Shown: piece by piece, positions 7,255-16,308 of the stretch | How the letters are laid out: each line of letters begins with the position of its first letter | Position numbering within the stretch: the stretch's first letter is position 1 | Origin: JBOGFI01 sp050743365 | GTDB lineage: Bacteria > Actinomycetota > Acidimicrobiia > IMCC26256 > JACDBD01 | Length of the DNA stretch: 16,308 bases | Assembly: GCA_050743365.1 (NCBI GenBank) | Contig: JBOGFI010000130.1 | Coordinates: 1 to 16,308, forward strand | Direction of reading: 5' to 3' | Position numbers and translations under genes: made by a program | The notes under the pieces: generated by a model | Databases searched by the model: none | Told to the model about the DNA's origin: nothing | What the model saw: only the letters and a program-made list of their open reading frames with translations

Positions 7255-8547
7255 CTACGCGGCGCGCGGCAGCACGACCGTCTGGTCGCGCGCCGGGCCC
7301 ACGGACACGAACGTGACCGGGACCCCGGCCAGCTCCTCGACGAAACGCACGTACTCGCGCGCCTCGTCGGGCAGGTCCTCGATGCGGGCGGCGCCGTGGA
7401 TCTCGGTCCCCCACCCGGGGACGGTCTCGTAGACGGGCCGCACCTTGTGCAGCACCGATTGGTGGTACGGCACGTGCTGGTAGCGGGTGCCGTCCTCGGC
7501 CTCGTAGGCGACACACACCTTCAGCTCGGGCAGCGGCGCCAGTACGTCGAGCTTCGTGATGGCGATCTCGGTGCACGTGTTGAGCCGCACCGCGTGCCGC
7601 AACATCACCGCGTCGAGCCACCCGGGCCGGCGGCGCCGGCCCGTGTTGGTCCCGAACTCGACGCCCCGGTCGACGAGGAGGCCGCCGGTGGCGTCGCCCT
7701 GCGGCAGCTCCGTCGGGAACGGCCCGGTGCCGACCCGGGTCACGTAGGCCTTGGTCACGCCCACGATCCGGTCGACTGCCCGGGGGCCCACACCCGCGCC
7801 CGTGCAGACCCCGCCCGCGATCGGGTTGCTCGACGTCACGAACGGATAGGTCCCGTGGTCGAGGTCGAGGTACGTCGCCTGGGCGCCCTCGAACAGCACC
7901 CGCTGGCCCGCCTCGATCGCCTCGTGAACGAGGTGCACGGTGTCGGCGATGAGCGGCTCGAGTCGCGGCGTCATCGCCAGGTAGCGCTCGCTGATCTCGT
8001 CGGCGTCGAGCGGCAGGCGGTTGTACACCTTCGCCAGCACGCCGTTCTTCTCTCGCAGCACCAGGTCGAGCTTCTCCCGGAAGATCTTCGGGTCGAGCAG
8101 GTCCTGCACCCGCAGGCCCACCCGCAGGGCCTTGTCGGCGTATGCGGGGCCGATGCCGCGCTTGGTGGTGCCGAGCTTGTTCTTGCCCAGGTATCGCTCC
8201 GTGACGCGGTCGAGCTCCTGGTGGTACGGCATGATCAGGTGCGCGTTGCCCGACAGGCGGAGCCGCCCGGTGTCGACGCCTTTCGACTCGAGCATGTCGA
8301 GCTCCTCGACCAGCACCGCCGGGTCGACCACGACCCCGTTGCCGATCACCGGGGTGACGTAGTCGTACAGCACGCCACTCGGCACCAGCTGGAGCGCGAA
8401 CACCTCCCCCTCGACCACGATCGTGTGGCCTGCGTTGTGACCGCCCTGGTAGCGCACGACCAGCTCGCTCTCCTTGGCGAGATAGTCGGTGAAACGACCC
8501 TTCCCCTCGTCGCCCCACTGGGTGCCGACGATCACGGTTCCGGGCAC
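7255..8547 (-). CDS. purA: Adenylosuccinate synthetase
   Basis: PurA uses GTP to join IMP and aspartate, the first committed step to AMP. The 430-residue protein has the P-loop QWGDEGKGR (10-18) with Asp13 as catalytic base and Lys16; the last position is Arg where Lys is usual. GGHNAGHT (35-42) supplies catalytic His41. The second signature GIGPAYADKALR (131-142) is exact. The segment VLFEGAQATYLDLDHGTYPF and the later GTNTGRRRRPGWLDAV are also family-typical. The start is GTG at 8547, with GGAG (8554-8557) 6 nt upstream; this gives MPGTVIVGTQWGDEGKG, the normal N-terminus. It begins 37 nt after the membrane protein gene and is followed within 3 nt by purD. Confidence 0.97.
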   Translation of the reverse strand: MPGTVIVGTQWGDEGKGRFTDYLAKESELVVRYQGGHNAGHTIVVEGEVFALQLVPSGVLYDYVTPVIGNGVVVDPAVLVEELDMLESKGVDTGRLRLSGNAHLIMPYHQELDRVTERYLGKNKLGTTKRGIGPAYADKALRVGLRVQDLLDPKIFREKLDLVLREKNGVLAKVYNRLPLDADEISERYLAMTPRLEPLIADTVHLVHEAIEAGQRVLFEGAQATYLDLDHGTYPFVTSSNPIAGGVCTGAGVGPRAVDRIVGVTKAYVTRVGTGPFPTELPQGDATGGLLVDRGVEFGTNTGRRRRPGWLDAVMLRHAVRLNTCTEIAITKLDVLAPLPELKVCVAYEAEDGTRYQHVPYHQSVLHKVRPVYETVPGWGTEIHGAARIEDLPDEAREYVRFVEELAGVPVTFVSVGPARDQTVVLPRAA

Positions 8548-8584
8548 GGAGAGCTCCGCAGGCGGGCAACGGTCGCGACTGCGA

Positions 8585-9772
8585 TCACGTTGCAGAGATC
8601 GTAGTGGCCGCGCGCTCTCGTTGCCCGAGCGCCGCTAGGTAGACAGCCCGGACGGCGAGCGAACGCCGCATCTCGCCCACCACCTCCTCGAGGAACTCGG
8701 CGCGGTACGTCTCGTCGGTGAGCACCGAGACCGCGAAATAGAACCCGGAGAACACGGTCAGGAACCCGGTGACCCGCAGCAGCTCCTCCGTGACCACCAT
8801 CTGCCGGCCCCACAGGTCGAGCGTCGCGAGCACGTGCGGGTCGGTGCCGACGAACCGCTCGACGATCGGCTCGCTGACCACGAGCACGCCGAAGCCCATG
8901 AGGAACACGAACGCCATCGCGCTGACGAGCACCACCTGAAGGGCCTGGCTGAACAGCACGACGAGCCCGACGTTTCCCCACTGGCGGCGCGAGAGGGGCC
9001 GGGTCGCGACGACCGGCTGCGTCGTGCGCTTCGCGAGCGCCTCCACCGGCGTTCCCTCCACGCGGCCCACGAGGGTGTCCCACGACTCGAACGTGGAGAG
9101 CGAGCCGATCTCCCTCGGCAGACGGATCACCGCGAAGAGGCCACCCACCAGGGGGAACACCCCCAGCACGATCCAGTAGAAGGGGCCGTGGAGATCGGCG
9201 GTGATCTGCCACGCCTCGTTCTGCAGGAAGATGAACGTGACGAACAGGACGAGCAAGGGCAGAGCGCGTACGAGGAGGCCGGCCACCGTGTTGAGCTCGC
9301 GGACGGTCTCCCGGGCGGCCCACCCGGTCATGGGGACGAGGCCGTAGCTGGTCACGACGTAGATGGCCGCGAGGAGGCCGAGGTTGACCGCCGCGGTGGC
9401 GAGCGCGGAGCGCCACTGGCCGCCAAAGACCAGCGGGACGGCGGCGGGCGCGAGCACGAAGACCGCGACCTCGAAGGACCCGACGTCGACCGGTCGCGCC
9501 AGCAGCGGGCGATCTCGGATCGCGTTGGCCACCATCCAGGCTCCGAGGAGAATCGCGAAGCCGCCGACGACCGCGACCGCGTCTAGCCAGAGGGGGAACG
9601 ACCGCTTGGGCGCGTTGACGATCTCGACGAGGAACACCAACGTGAGCGCGGGCACGGCCCGAGTCAGGACATCACGCGAGGCGCTGTAGTCGTCGATGAA
9701 ATGCGGCAGCCCACGTTGCACGAACCACCGCTCGGTCCGCCGGATCGTCTCGGCGTCCGGGACCGCGGTCAC
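8585..9772 (-). CDS. Multi-pass integral membrane protein of unknown function, 395 aa
   Basis: I do not recognise a characterised family. The protein starts with a soluble, conserved-looking segment (ERWFVQRGLPHFIDDYSASRDV, about 14-35). Roughly eight to nine hydrophobic spans follow, near 36-54, 62-83, 100-118, 124-146, 165-183, 197-216, two within 266-300, and 332-351. A loop of about 50 polar residues lies between the sixth and seventh spans. There is no signal peptide, enzyme motif or transporter signature that I can name. The C-terminus is short and cytosolic-looking (EEVVGEMRRSLAVRAVYLAALG). The start is GTG at 9772, overlapping the stop of the AI-2E-family gene by four bases (GTGA). 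A longer frame upstream is only the other frame of that gene. The tight overlap suggests the two membrane proteins are made together. Confidence 0.85.
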   Translation of the reverse strand: MTAVPDAETIRRTERWFVQRGLPHFIDDYSASRDVLTRAVPALTLVFLVEIVNAPKRSFPLWLDAVAVVGGFAILLGAWMVANAIRDRPLLARPVDVGSFEVAVFVLAPAAVPLVFGGQWRSALATAAVNLGLLAAIYVVTSYGLVPMTGWAARETVRELNTVAGLLVRALPLLVLFVTFIFLQNEAWQITADLHGPFYWIVLGVFPLVGGLFAVIRLPREIGSLSTFESWDTLVGRVEGTPVEALAKRTTQPVVATRPLSRRQWGNVGLVVLFSQALQVVLVSAMAFVFLMGFGVLVVSEPIVERFVGTDPHVLATLDLWGRQMVVTEELLRVTGFLTVFSGFYFAVSVLTDETYRAEFLEEVVGEMRRSLAVRAVYLAALGQRERAATTISAT

Positions 9773-10866
9773 GGCGGCTGTGCGACCGCGGCCGCGTCGT
9801 GCACGCCTCCGGCGGGTAGCGGCGCCCGGAGCTCCTGGTAGACGGCCTTCACCGCGCCGACGAGAGGGACGGCGATGAGCGCGCCGACGACACCGCCGGC
9901 CGAGACCCCGATCAGGGCGGCCGCCATCGTGACGGGGGGAGACAGCTTCACCACCTGGCCGATCACCACCGGGCTGATGAGGTTGTTCTCGATCTGCTGG
10001 TAGACGAGGAAGCCCGCCGCGCAGGCGAGCCCGGTCCCGACACCCTGGGTGAGGCCGAGGAGCACGAACGGGATGCCGCCCAGCGCCCCGCCGATCTGCG
10101 GGATCAGGTTGGTCATCGTGATCCACGCCGCCGCCAGCGGCGCGAGCGGGACGCCGAGGGCGAGCCCGAGCACGAGGATGACCGTGCCGGCCATCACCGC
10201 CACCAGCACCGATCCGGCCACATAGCGACCGACAACCTGGTAGCCCAACGCGGCCAGCCGGCCCGCTCGCTCCCGGCGGGCCCGCGGCACCAGCCGGCGG
10301 GCCGAGCTCACCAGTCGCTCCCCGTCGAGCAGCAGCGTGATCGCGAGGAGCAGCGTGATCAGGGCGGCGAGGAGACCGTCGGCGAAGCCCTCGGCGACGT
10401 CGCCAAGGGGGGAGTCCTCACCCCCGAGCCGCCCGGGCAGCTCGTCGAGGAACTTGTCCACCCTCCGGGGCACATCCGCCTCGACGAGGTCGTCGCCGAC
10501 CACCGGGACGTTGCCGATGTCCTTGACGACCTTGGGGATGTCGTCACCCAGGTCGCCGGCCTGACGCGCCGTGGGCGGCACCACGAGCACCGCGACCAGG
10601 GAGAGCACGAGCACCAGTCCCAGGAGGACGACCGCGCACGCCCCTGTACGCGCGAGCCGCGTGCGCCGTTGCACCGCGAGCACCAGCGGGTTGAGCGCGA
10701 GCGCGAGCAGCGTCCCCACCGCCAGGGCGGCGAGCATGCGCGGCACACCGCGTACCAGCGCCACCAGCAATGTGATGGCGACGAACGCGACCGCGAGGTT
10801 GACCGCCGAACGAGGGTCCAGATCGGCAGGTACGTCGTCGCGCGCTCCGCGTTCCTGCTCGGTCAC
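9769..10866 (-). CDS. AI-2E family transporter (PF01594-type), 365 aa
   Basis: AI-2E family proteins are multi-pass membrane proteins; characterised members export the signal AI-2 or act as sodium/proton or lithium antiporters, so the substrate here is unknown. The family C-terminal half is very clear: NLIPQIGGALGGIPFVLLGL (253-272), then NNLISPVVIGQVVKLSPP (294-311) and the final span VGALIAVPLVGAVKAVY. Hydrophobic spans lie near 24-40, 43-66, 76-97, 162-180, 215-250, 260-290 and 313-342, with a charged extracytoplasmic domain at about 100-160. The start is GTG at 10866. It diverges from a second AI-2E-family gene with only 20 bp between them, and its stop overlaps the next membrane gene. 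Confidence 0.93.
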   Translation of the reverse strand: MTEQERGARDDVPADLDPRSAVNLAVAFVAITLLVALVRGVPRMLAALAVGTLLALALNPLVLAVQRRTRLARTGACAVVLLGLVLVLSLVAVLVVPPTARQAGDLGDDIPKVVKDIGNVPVVGDDLVEADVPRRVDKFLDELPGRLGGEDSPLGDVAEGFADGLLAALITLLLAITLLLDGERLVSSARRLVPRARRERAGRLAALGYQVVGRYVAGSVLVAVMAGTVILVLGLALGVPLAPLAAAWITMTNLIPQIGGALGGIPFVLLGLTQGVGTGLACAAGFLVYQQIENNLISPVVIGQVVKLSPPVTMAAALIGVSAGGVVGALIAVPLVGAVKAVYQELRAPLPAGGVHDAAAVAQPP

Positions 10867-10886
10867 GCCGTTATCGTAATGACGCG
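10867..10886. promoter_or_regulatory. 20-bp divergent spacer with overlapping -10-like elements on both strands
   Basis: The whole gap between two divergent start codons is 20 bp. TATCGT (10872-10877, plus) and TACGAT (complement of 10873-10878, minus) both fit the TANNNT -10 pattern and overlap by five bases. On the plus strand the element ends 9 nt before the ATG; on the minus strand it ends 6 nt before the GTG. No Shine-Dalgarno fits in the gap for either gene, which points to leaderless transcripts from a shared bidirectional promoter. This is inference from spacing and motif only. Confidence 0.4.
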
Positions 10887-11936
10887 ATGGCCGAGACGAC
10901 GCGGATCACTCGGGTTCGCATCTCGCTGCGCTCGGCGTTCCTGTTGCTCGGCGCCATCGCGGCAGCAGCGCTCGCCCTACGCGTCCTCGCGTCGTCAGCG
11001 CGGGTGGTGGGGTGGATCCTCATGGCCGCGGCGGTCGCCGGGCTGCTGCACCCGCTCGTGGTCGCGCTCGACCGCCGGATCCCCCGCGGGGCGGCCGTGG
11101 CCGCAGTCGTGATCGGTGTGCTGGGCTCGATCGGCCTCGCCGGGTACGCCCTCGTCGACGACATCGACCGGCAGACGGCGCGCCTCGAGGAGATCGCGCC
11201 GCGGCGCGCCAGGGAGATCGAGCGATCGGAACGCTTCGGTGAGGCGGCACGAGAGTTCGAGCTCGCGAAACGGACACGACGGTTCATCAAGGCGATCCCG
11301 GAGCGCCTCCGCGGTGGCGAGCCGGCCGAGGCGATCCGCGCCGCCACGACGCGAGGCCTCGCCTTCCTCGCCACCGGCGTACTGACCATCTTCTTCCTGC
11401 TCCAGGGCACCCGGCTCGCTCGTGGCGCGCTGGCCCAGATCCCCGATCCCGATCGACGCGTGCGCGCAACCGGGATCGTCCGTCGCGTGTACCACCGGTC
11501 CTTCGGCTACGCACGGGGCACGGTCGCGCTGTCGGTGCTCAACGGCCTGGTCGCCTACGGCCTGGCGCGAGCGGCGGACGTGCCGGCGCCGGTAGCGCTG
11601 GCGACCTGGGTCGCACTCTGGAACATCGTGCCGGTCTTCGGCTTCGTGATCGGGACCGCGCCCATCGTGATCCTCGCCGCCTTCCGGTCACCCGCAACCG
11701 CCCTGGCCCTGGCGCTGGCGTTCGCCGCCTACGAAGTGGTCGAGGCAGGGGTGCTCCGGCCGCGGCTCGAGCGGCGGACGATGCGCCTGGGCCGATTCTT
11801 GACCGTGCTCGGCGCGTTCGGCGGCCTCGAGCTCTACGGCCTCGGCGGCGCGCTGCTCGCCGTGCTCGCCCTGGCCGGGCTCGTCGCCCTGGCCGACGAG
11901 GTGTCGGCGGCCGACACGCAGCGAGTCCTGGCCTGA
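10887..11936 (+). CDS. Second AI-2E family transporter, 349 aa
   Basis: This is a divergent member of the same family as the gene on the opposite strand; the two proteins are clearly not recent duplicates. Hydrophobic spans are near 15-35, 41-61, 67-90, 155-173, 210-230, 235-266, 268-288 and 304-338. Family features are the charged domain at about 92-150 and the segment NIVPVFGFVIGTAPIVILA (246-264), which corresponds to the NLIPQIGG...GIP segment of the other copy. The motif after it (VVEAGVLRPRLERRTMRLGRFLTVLGAFGG) aligns with the family's N..ISP...G....L.P pattern but is less canonical. The start is ATG at 10887. Substrate unknown. A lipoprotein gene follows on the same strand after 59 bp. 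Confidence 0.88.
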   Translation: MAETTRITRVRISLRSAFLLLGAIAAAALALRVLASSARVVGWILMAAAVAGLLHPLVVALDRRIPRGAAVAAVVIGVLGSIGLAGYALVDDIDRQTARLEEIAPRRAREIERSERFGEAAREFELAKRTRRFIKAIPERLRGGEPAEAIRAATTRGLAFLATGVLTIFFLLQGTRLARGALAQIPDPDRRVRATGIVRRVYHRSFGYARGTVALSVLNGLVAYGLARAADVPAPVALATWVALWNIVPVFGFVIGTAPIVILAAFRSPATALALALAFAAYEVVEAGVLRPRLERRTMRLGRFLTVLGAFGGLELYGLGGALLAVLALAGLVALADEVSAADTQRVLA

Positions 11937-11995
11937 GCAGGCCGGCCCGGGTCTTGTGGCGGGAACCACCGGGCGCGCCGAGGTGTACAGGGACC

Positions 11996-12607
11996 ATGAC
12001 GAGGATCTTTCTGGCGGTGGTGGCGGTGACGCTGGTCACCGCCGGGTGCAACGGCTCCGGCGGCGGTGAGGGCTCCGGTGGCGGTGAGAAGGCCGGTGCC
12101 AAGGCGGTCACCGGAAGCTTCGTCGGGAACGTCGACGGCACCGACGCCTATGTAGGCATCGTCGTCGCCCGCGACGGTGACGTGTTCGGCTACGCCACCG
12201 ACGGCGTCACCAACCCCGACCACCTCGACGGCGCGCTCGGCCGTCGGCGTGACGACTCGGCACGGCTCGGCAACGACGGCGGCGCGGTGCTCGAGGCCGC
12301 CTTCGAGGGCTCGACGGTCACGGGCACGTACACCCGTCCCGGGTACGAGCCCTGGACGTTCACCGCCGAGCGGGCGAAGGCGCCTGCGGGCCTCTACCGC
12401 GACGAGCAGACCTTCGACGACGGCCTGTACGTCGGCGGCTGGATCGTGCTCCCGGACGGGACTCAGCGGGGCGCGGTGCGCCGCTACGAGACCCCGCTCG
12501 CGCCCGGTGAGGTCGATGCGACGACCTTCAGCCCCGGCGACGACACGTTCACCGTCCCCGGAGGCGTCCTCAGGCCGCGTCGCGTCACGCCTTCCTCCGA
12601 CTTCTGA
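11996..12607 (+). CDS. Putative secreted lipoprotein, 203 aa, unknown function
   Basis: The first 18 residues, MTRIFLAVVAVTLVTAGC, form a short lipoprotein signal peptide with Cys18 as the lipidation site; the residue at -3 is Thr, which is acceptable but not ideal. A Gly/Ser-rich linker (19-32) follows. The mature part is beta-rich: SFVGNVDGTDAYVGIVVARDGDVFGYATDG is the kind of repeated strand pattern found in small actinobacterial cell-surface proteins that end in an AGLYR-type segment, here at 131-135. I know no function. I chose the ATG at 11996, not the in-frame upstream start at 11954, because only the former puts the signal peptide at the N-terminus. The TGA stop at 12605-12607 directly abuts the stop of the HNH remnant on the other strand. 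It may be cotranscribed with the AI-2E-family gene upstream. Confidence 0.75.
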   Translation: MTRIFLAVVAVTLVTAGCNGSGGGEGSGGGEKAGAKAVTGSFVGNVDGTDAYVGIVVARDGDVFGYATDGVTNPDHLDGALGRRRDDSARLGNDGGAVLEAAFEGSTVTGTYTRPGYEPWTFTAERAKAPAGLYRDEQTFDDGLYVGGWIVLPDGTQRGAVRRYETPLAPGEVDATTFSPGDDTFTVPGGVLRPRRVTPSSDF

Positions 12608-12627
12608 TCAGACGAGCGCGGGCTCGC
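12603..12627. repeat. Left copy of a 25-bp imperfect direct repeat flanking the DUF222-HNH remnant
   Basis: It matches 13459-13483 at 23 of 25 positions, in the same orientation and 856 bp apart. The mismatches are at repeat positions 9 (G versus A) and 13 (A versus C). This copy contains a perfect 10-bp palindrome, TCTGATCAGA (12603-12612), which holds the stop codons of both convergent genes. It covers the last codons of the HNH frame. Confidence 0.7.
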
Positions 12628-13431
12628 GCGCCCGCGGTCTGGGCACCGCGTCAGGCGGCGGGCGGCCGGCCGGGACGAGGCGCTTGCGGCTGCCCTCGCC
12701 CTCGCCCTCGCCCTCGAGACGCAGGTTATGGCGCGTCTTGTGGTCGTGGTGCCAGGGGCACAGCCGGTTGAGGTTCCACGACGCGGTCGGACCGCGATCG
12801 GCGACCGGGATGTTGTGGTCGATCTCGAGGTGCCGGTTGACGTGACAGCCCTCGACGACGCATTCCTGATCTCGTTCCTCGACCGCGGTGCGCAGGTGCG
12901 CCGGGATCGTGCGGCCCAGGTGGGCGACGGCGAGGACGTCGACGCCCTGGTGACGATCACCTTGAGGAAGGCGTCGTCGCTGAGGCGGCGGGCGACCGAG
13001 ACGGGGATCGGCCCGACACCGGCGATCTCGCACACCTCGCCCGGCTCGGCATGCCCGCTGGTGAAGGCCGAATGGTCGACGCGCACCACCACCGTGCCCT
13101 TGGGACCGGCCTTCGCGTTGGCCTCGCCCGCCCGGTCGTCGCACATCGTCACCAGTGCATCGAAGGCGAGCGCGTCGGGACGCTCGCGCGCTCCCGAGTC
13201 GCGGGCGGCTTCGCTCTCGAGCAGCGCCCGCTCGGCCGAGGGATCGGCAGACGCGGCGTCGGCGATCTCGTTGGCCTGGACCGTCGAGAGCTCGCCGGCG
13301 CGCAGCGCGGCCTCGGTCTCGGGGAGCGACTCGAGGCGGGCCGCGGTCTCGACGACGGCCCGGGCGGAGCCAACCGTCGTGCCGGTCGTGGCGGCGAGCC
13401 ACCCGGCGGCGGGACGAGCCCGCCCCCGGCT
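12608..13431 (-). pseudogene. Decayed DUF222-HNH endonuclease ('13E12 repeat' family) remnant
   Basis: The DUF222-HNH family is numerous and dispersed in actinobacteria; its role is unclear, though the HNH fold implies DNA nicking or cutting. On the minus strand one frame reads WLAATTGTTVGSARAVVETA onward through DALVTMCDDRAGEANAK to DDAFLKVIVT, which is typical DUF222 sequence. The match then moves to a neighbouring frame at about 12944-12951 and continues GVDVLAVAHLGRTIPAHLR, followed by the HNH domain with a CVVEGC motif, LEIDHNIPV and NLNRLCPWHHDHK. Adding one base near the sequence ACCAGGGC would restore one frame. Upstream, a TGA in frame (13432-13434) cuts off the N-terminus. In the middle, ERALLESEAARDSGARERPD seems to skip some 60-80 residues that relatives carry. 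Sequencing error could explain the frameshift but not the other losses. Catalytic HNH residues look intact. Confidence 0.82.
12692..12715. repeat. Four tandem copies of GCCCTC in the HNH remnant
   Basis: A perfect hexanucleotide tandem repeat, read on the minus strand as alternating Gly-Glu codons, gives the GEGEGEG tail after the HNH domain. Because the unit is six bases, copy-number slippage would keep the frame. Confidence 0.8.
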
Positions 13432-13463
13432 TCATCGCCCCGGCCACCGACCTGGAGCTCTGA

Positions 13464-16028
<2,565 letters not shown>

Positions 16029-16147
16029 GTCGCTTCGAGCCGAGGGTCAACCCCCGTGCCATCCCGCAATGCAGTGGAATGCCTGAAGTTGTGCAGGCCC
16101 CCCCTCCGGGGACCCCGATCCTCCTGCCGACTTGGCAGCCGGATGGA
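16029..16147. other. Intergenic region upstream of clpB with two small hairpins
   Basis: This 119-bp gap lies between the stop of the partial right-edge gene and clpB, both on the minus strand. A CTGCC/GGCAG hairpin with a 5-nt loop (16124-16138) starts 10 nt after that stop, and CGGGGACCCCG (16107-16117) is a perfect short palindrome beyond it; together they could be a weak terminator. I could not place a convincing clpB promoter or ribosome site. Confidence 0.35.
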
Positions 16148-16308
16148 TCAGTACCCGAAGCCGGCCAGGAGCCCGTTCGTCAGCGCGAAGCCGCCGGGCG
16201 GAGCCGGGACCGCGACCTGAAAGGCGAGGGAGATACCCCCGACGACCGGCAGGTCGGGGAGGGGGATGGTCCAGGCCGCCGAGCCGCCTGCGGAGATCGC
16301 CGACGTCC
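16148..16308 (-). CDS. C-terminal end of a probable secreted protein (partial, runs off right edge)
   Basis: Only the last 53 codons are in the window, ending in TGA at 16148-16150. The sequence is open to the edge and reads as small, hydrophobic and Gly/Ala/Pro-rich, with WTIPLPDLP, GGISLAFQVAVPAPPGGFAL and the ending TNGLLAGFGY. This pattern (short beta strands, then 'GxxLxxQ...G..LTNGL...G') resembles, from memory, the common C-terminal tail of large secreted proteins in planctomycetes and some other environmental Gram-negative lineages. It is unlike the genes on the left side of the window. The function cannot be told from the tail. Confidence 0.6.
   Translation of the reverse strand, partial: TSAISAGGSAAWTIPLPDLPVVGGISLAFQVAVPAPPGGFALTNGLLAGFGY

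Noticed and set aside
6752..8569. 605-codon minus-strand frame overlapping purA and purD
   Set aside because: It is the shifted frame of two well-supported enzymes and has a compositionally biased translation.
7213..8604. 463-codon plus-strand frame opposite purA
   Set aside because: Antisense shadow; no recognisable domain, and purA in the sense frame is complete.
11937..11995. Inverted repeat GCCCGG...CCGGGC as a terminator after the second AI-2E-family gene
   Set aside because: The stem is only six bases with a long loop and no T tract; in such GC-rich DNA this is likely chance.
16045..16050. TTGACC (minus strand) as a -35 element for clpB
   Set aside because: A -10 at the normal distance would fall at or past the clpB start codon, so it cannot serve that gene unless the start is wrong.

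Overview
This is a GC-rich bacterial window. Positions 1 to about 14300 look actinobacterial, perhaps Acidimicrobiia-like. The signs are frequent GTG/TTG starts, four-base stop/start overlaps, PurL in its small form with separate PurS and PurQ, a remnant of the DUF222-HNH ('13E12 repeat') family that is abundant in actinobacteria, and an actinobacterial-type lipoprotein.

Positions 1-8547 hold a minus-strand purine biosynthesis cluster, read right to left: purA, purD, purB, purC, purS, purQ, then purL, which runs off the left edge. A small plus-strand gene of unknown function (2251-2661) sits between purQ and purL. PurD makes glycinamide ribonucleotide, PurS/PurQ/PurL make FGAM, PurC makes SAICAR, PurB acts twice (SAICAR to AICAR, adenylosuccinate to AMP), and PurA commits IMP to AMP. 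Upstream on the same strand, closely packed, are a multi-pass membrane protein and an AI-2E-family transporter, so eight genes from 10866 to 2789 could form one transcription unit. A second AI-2E-family gene diverges from the first across only 20 bp, followed by a small lipoprotein gene.

From 12608 to 13431 lies a decayed DUF222-HNH gene (no N-terminus, apparent internal deletion, one frameshift). It is bracketed by a 25-bp imperfect direct repeat whose right copy is the 3' end of clpB.

The right end is the most unusual part. clpB (13464-16028, minus) is full length and in frame, but codon choice changes at about codon 555-575 (near 14300-14350). The C-terminal third matches the actinobacterial left side. 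The N-terminal two thirds and the partial gene beyond it (16148-16308) look like another organism; the tail of that partial protein resembles secreted proteins of planctomycete-like bacteria. I think the window is either a metagenome assembly chimera joined in a conserved part of clpB, or a true recombinant; the first is more likely. I found no novel defence system, CRISPR array, tRNA or rRNA.
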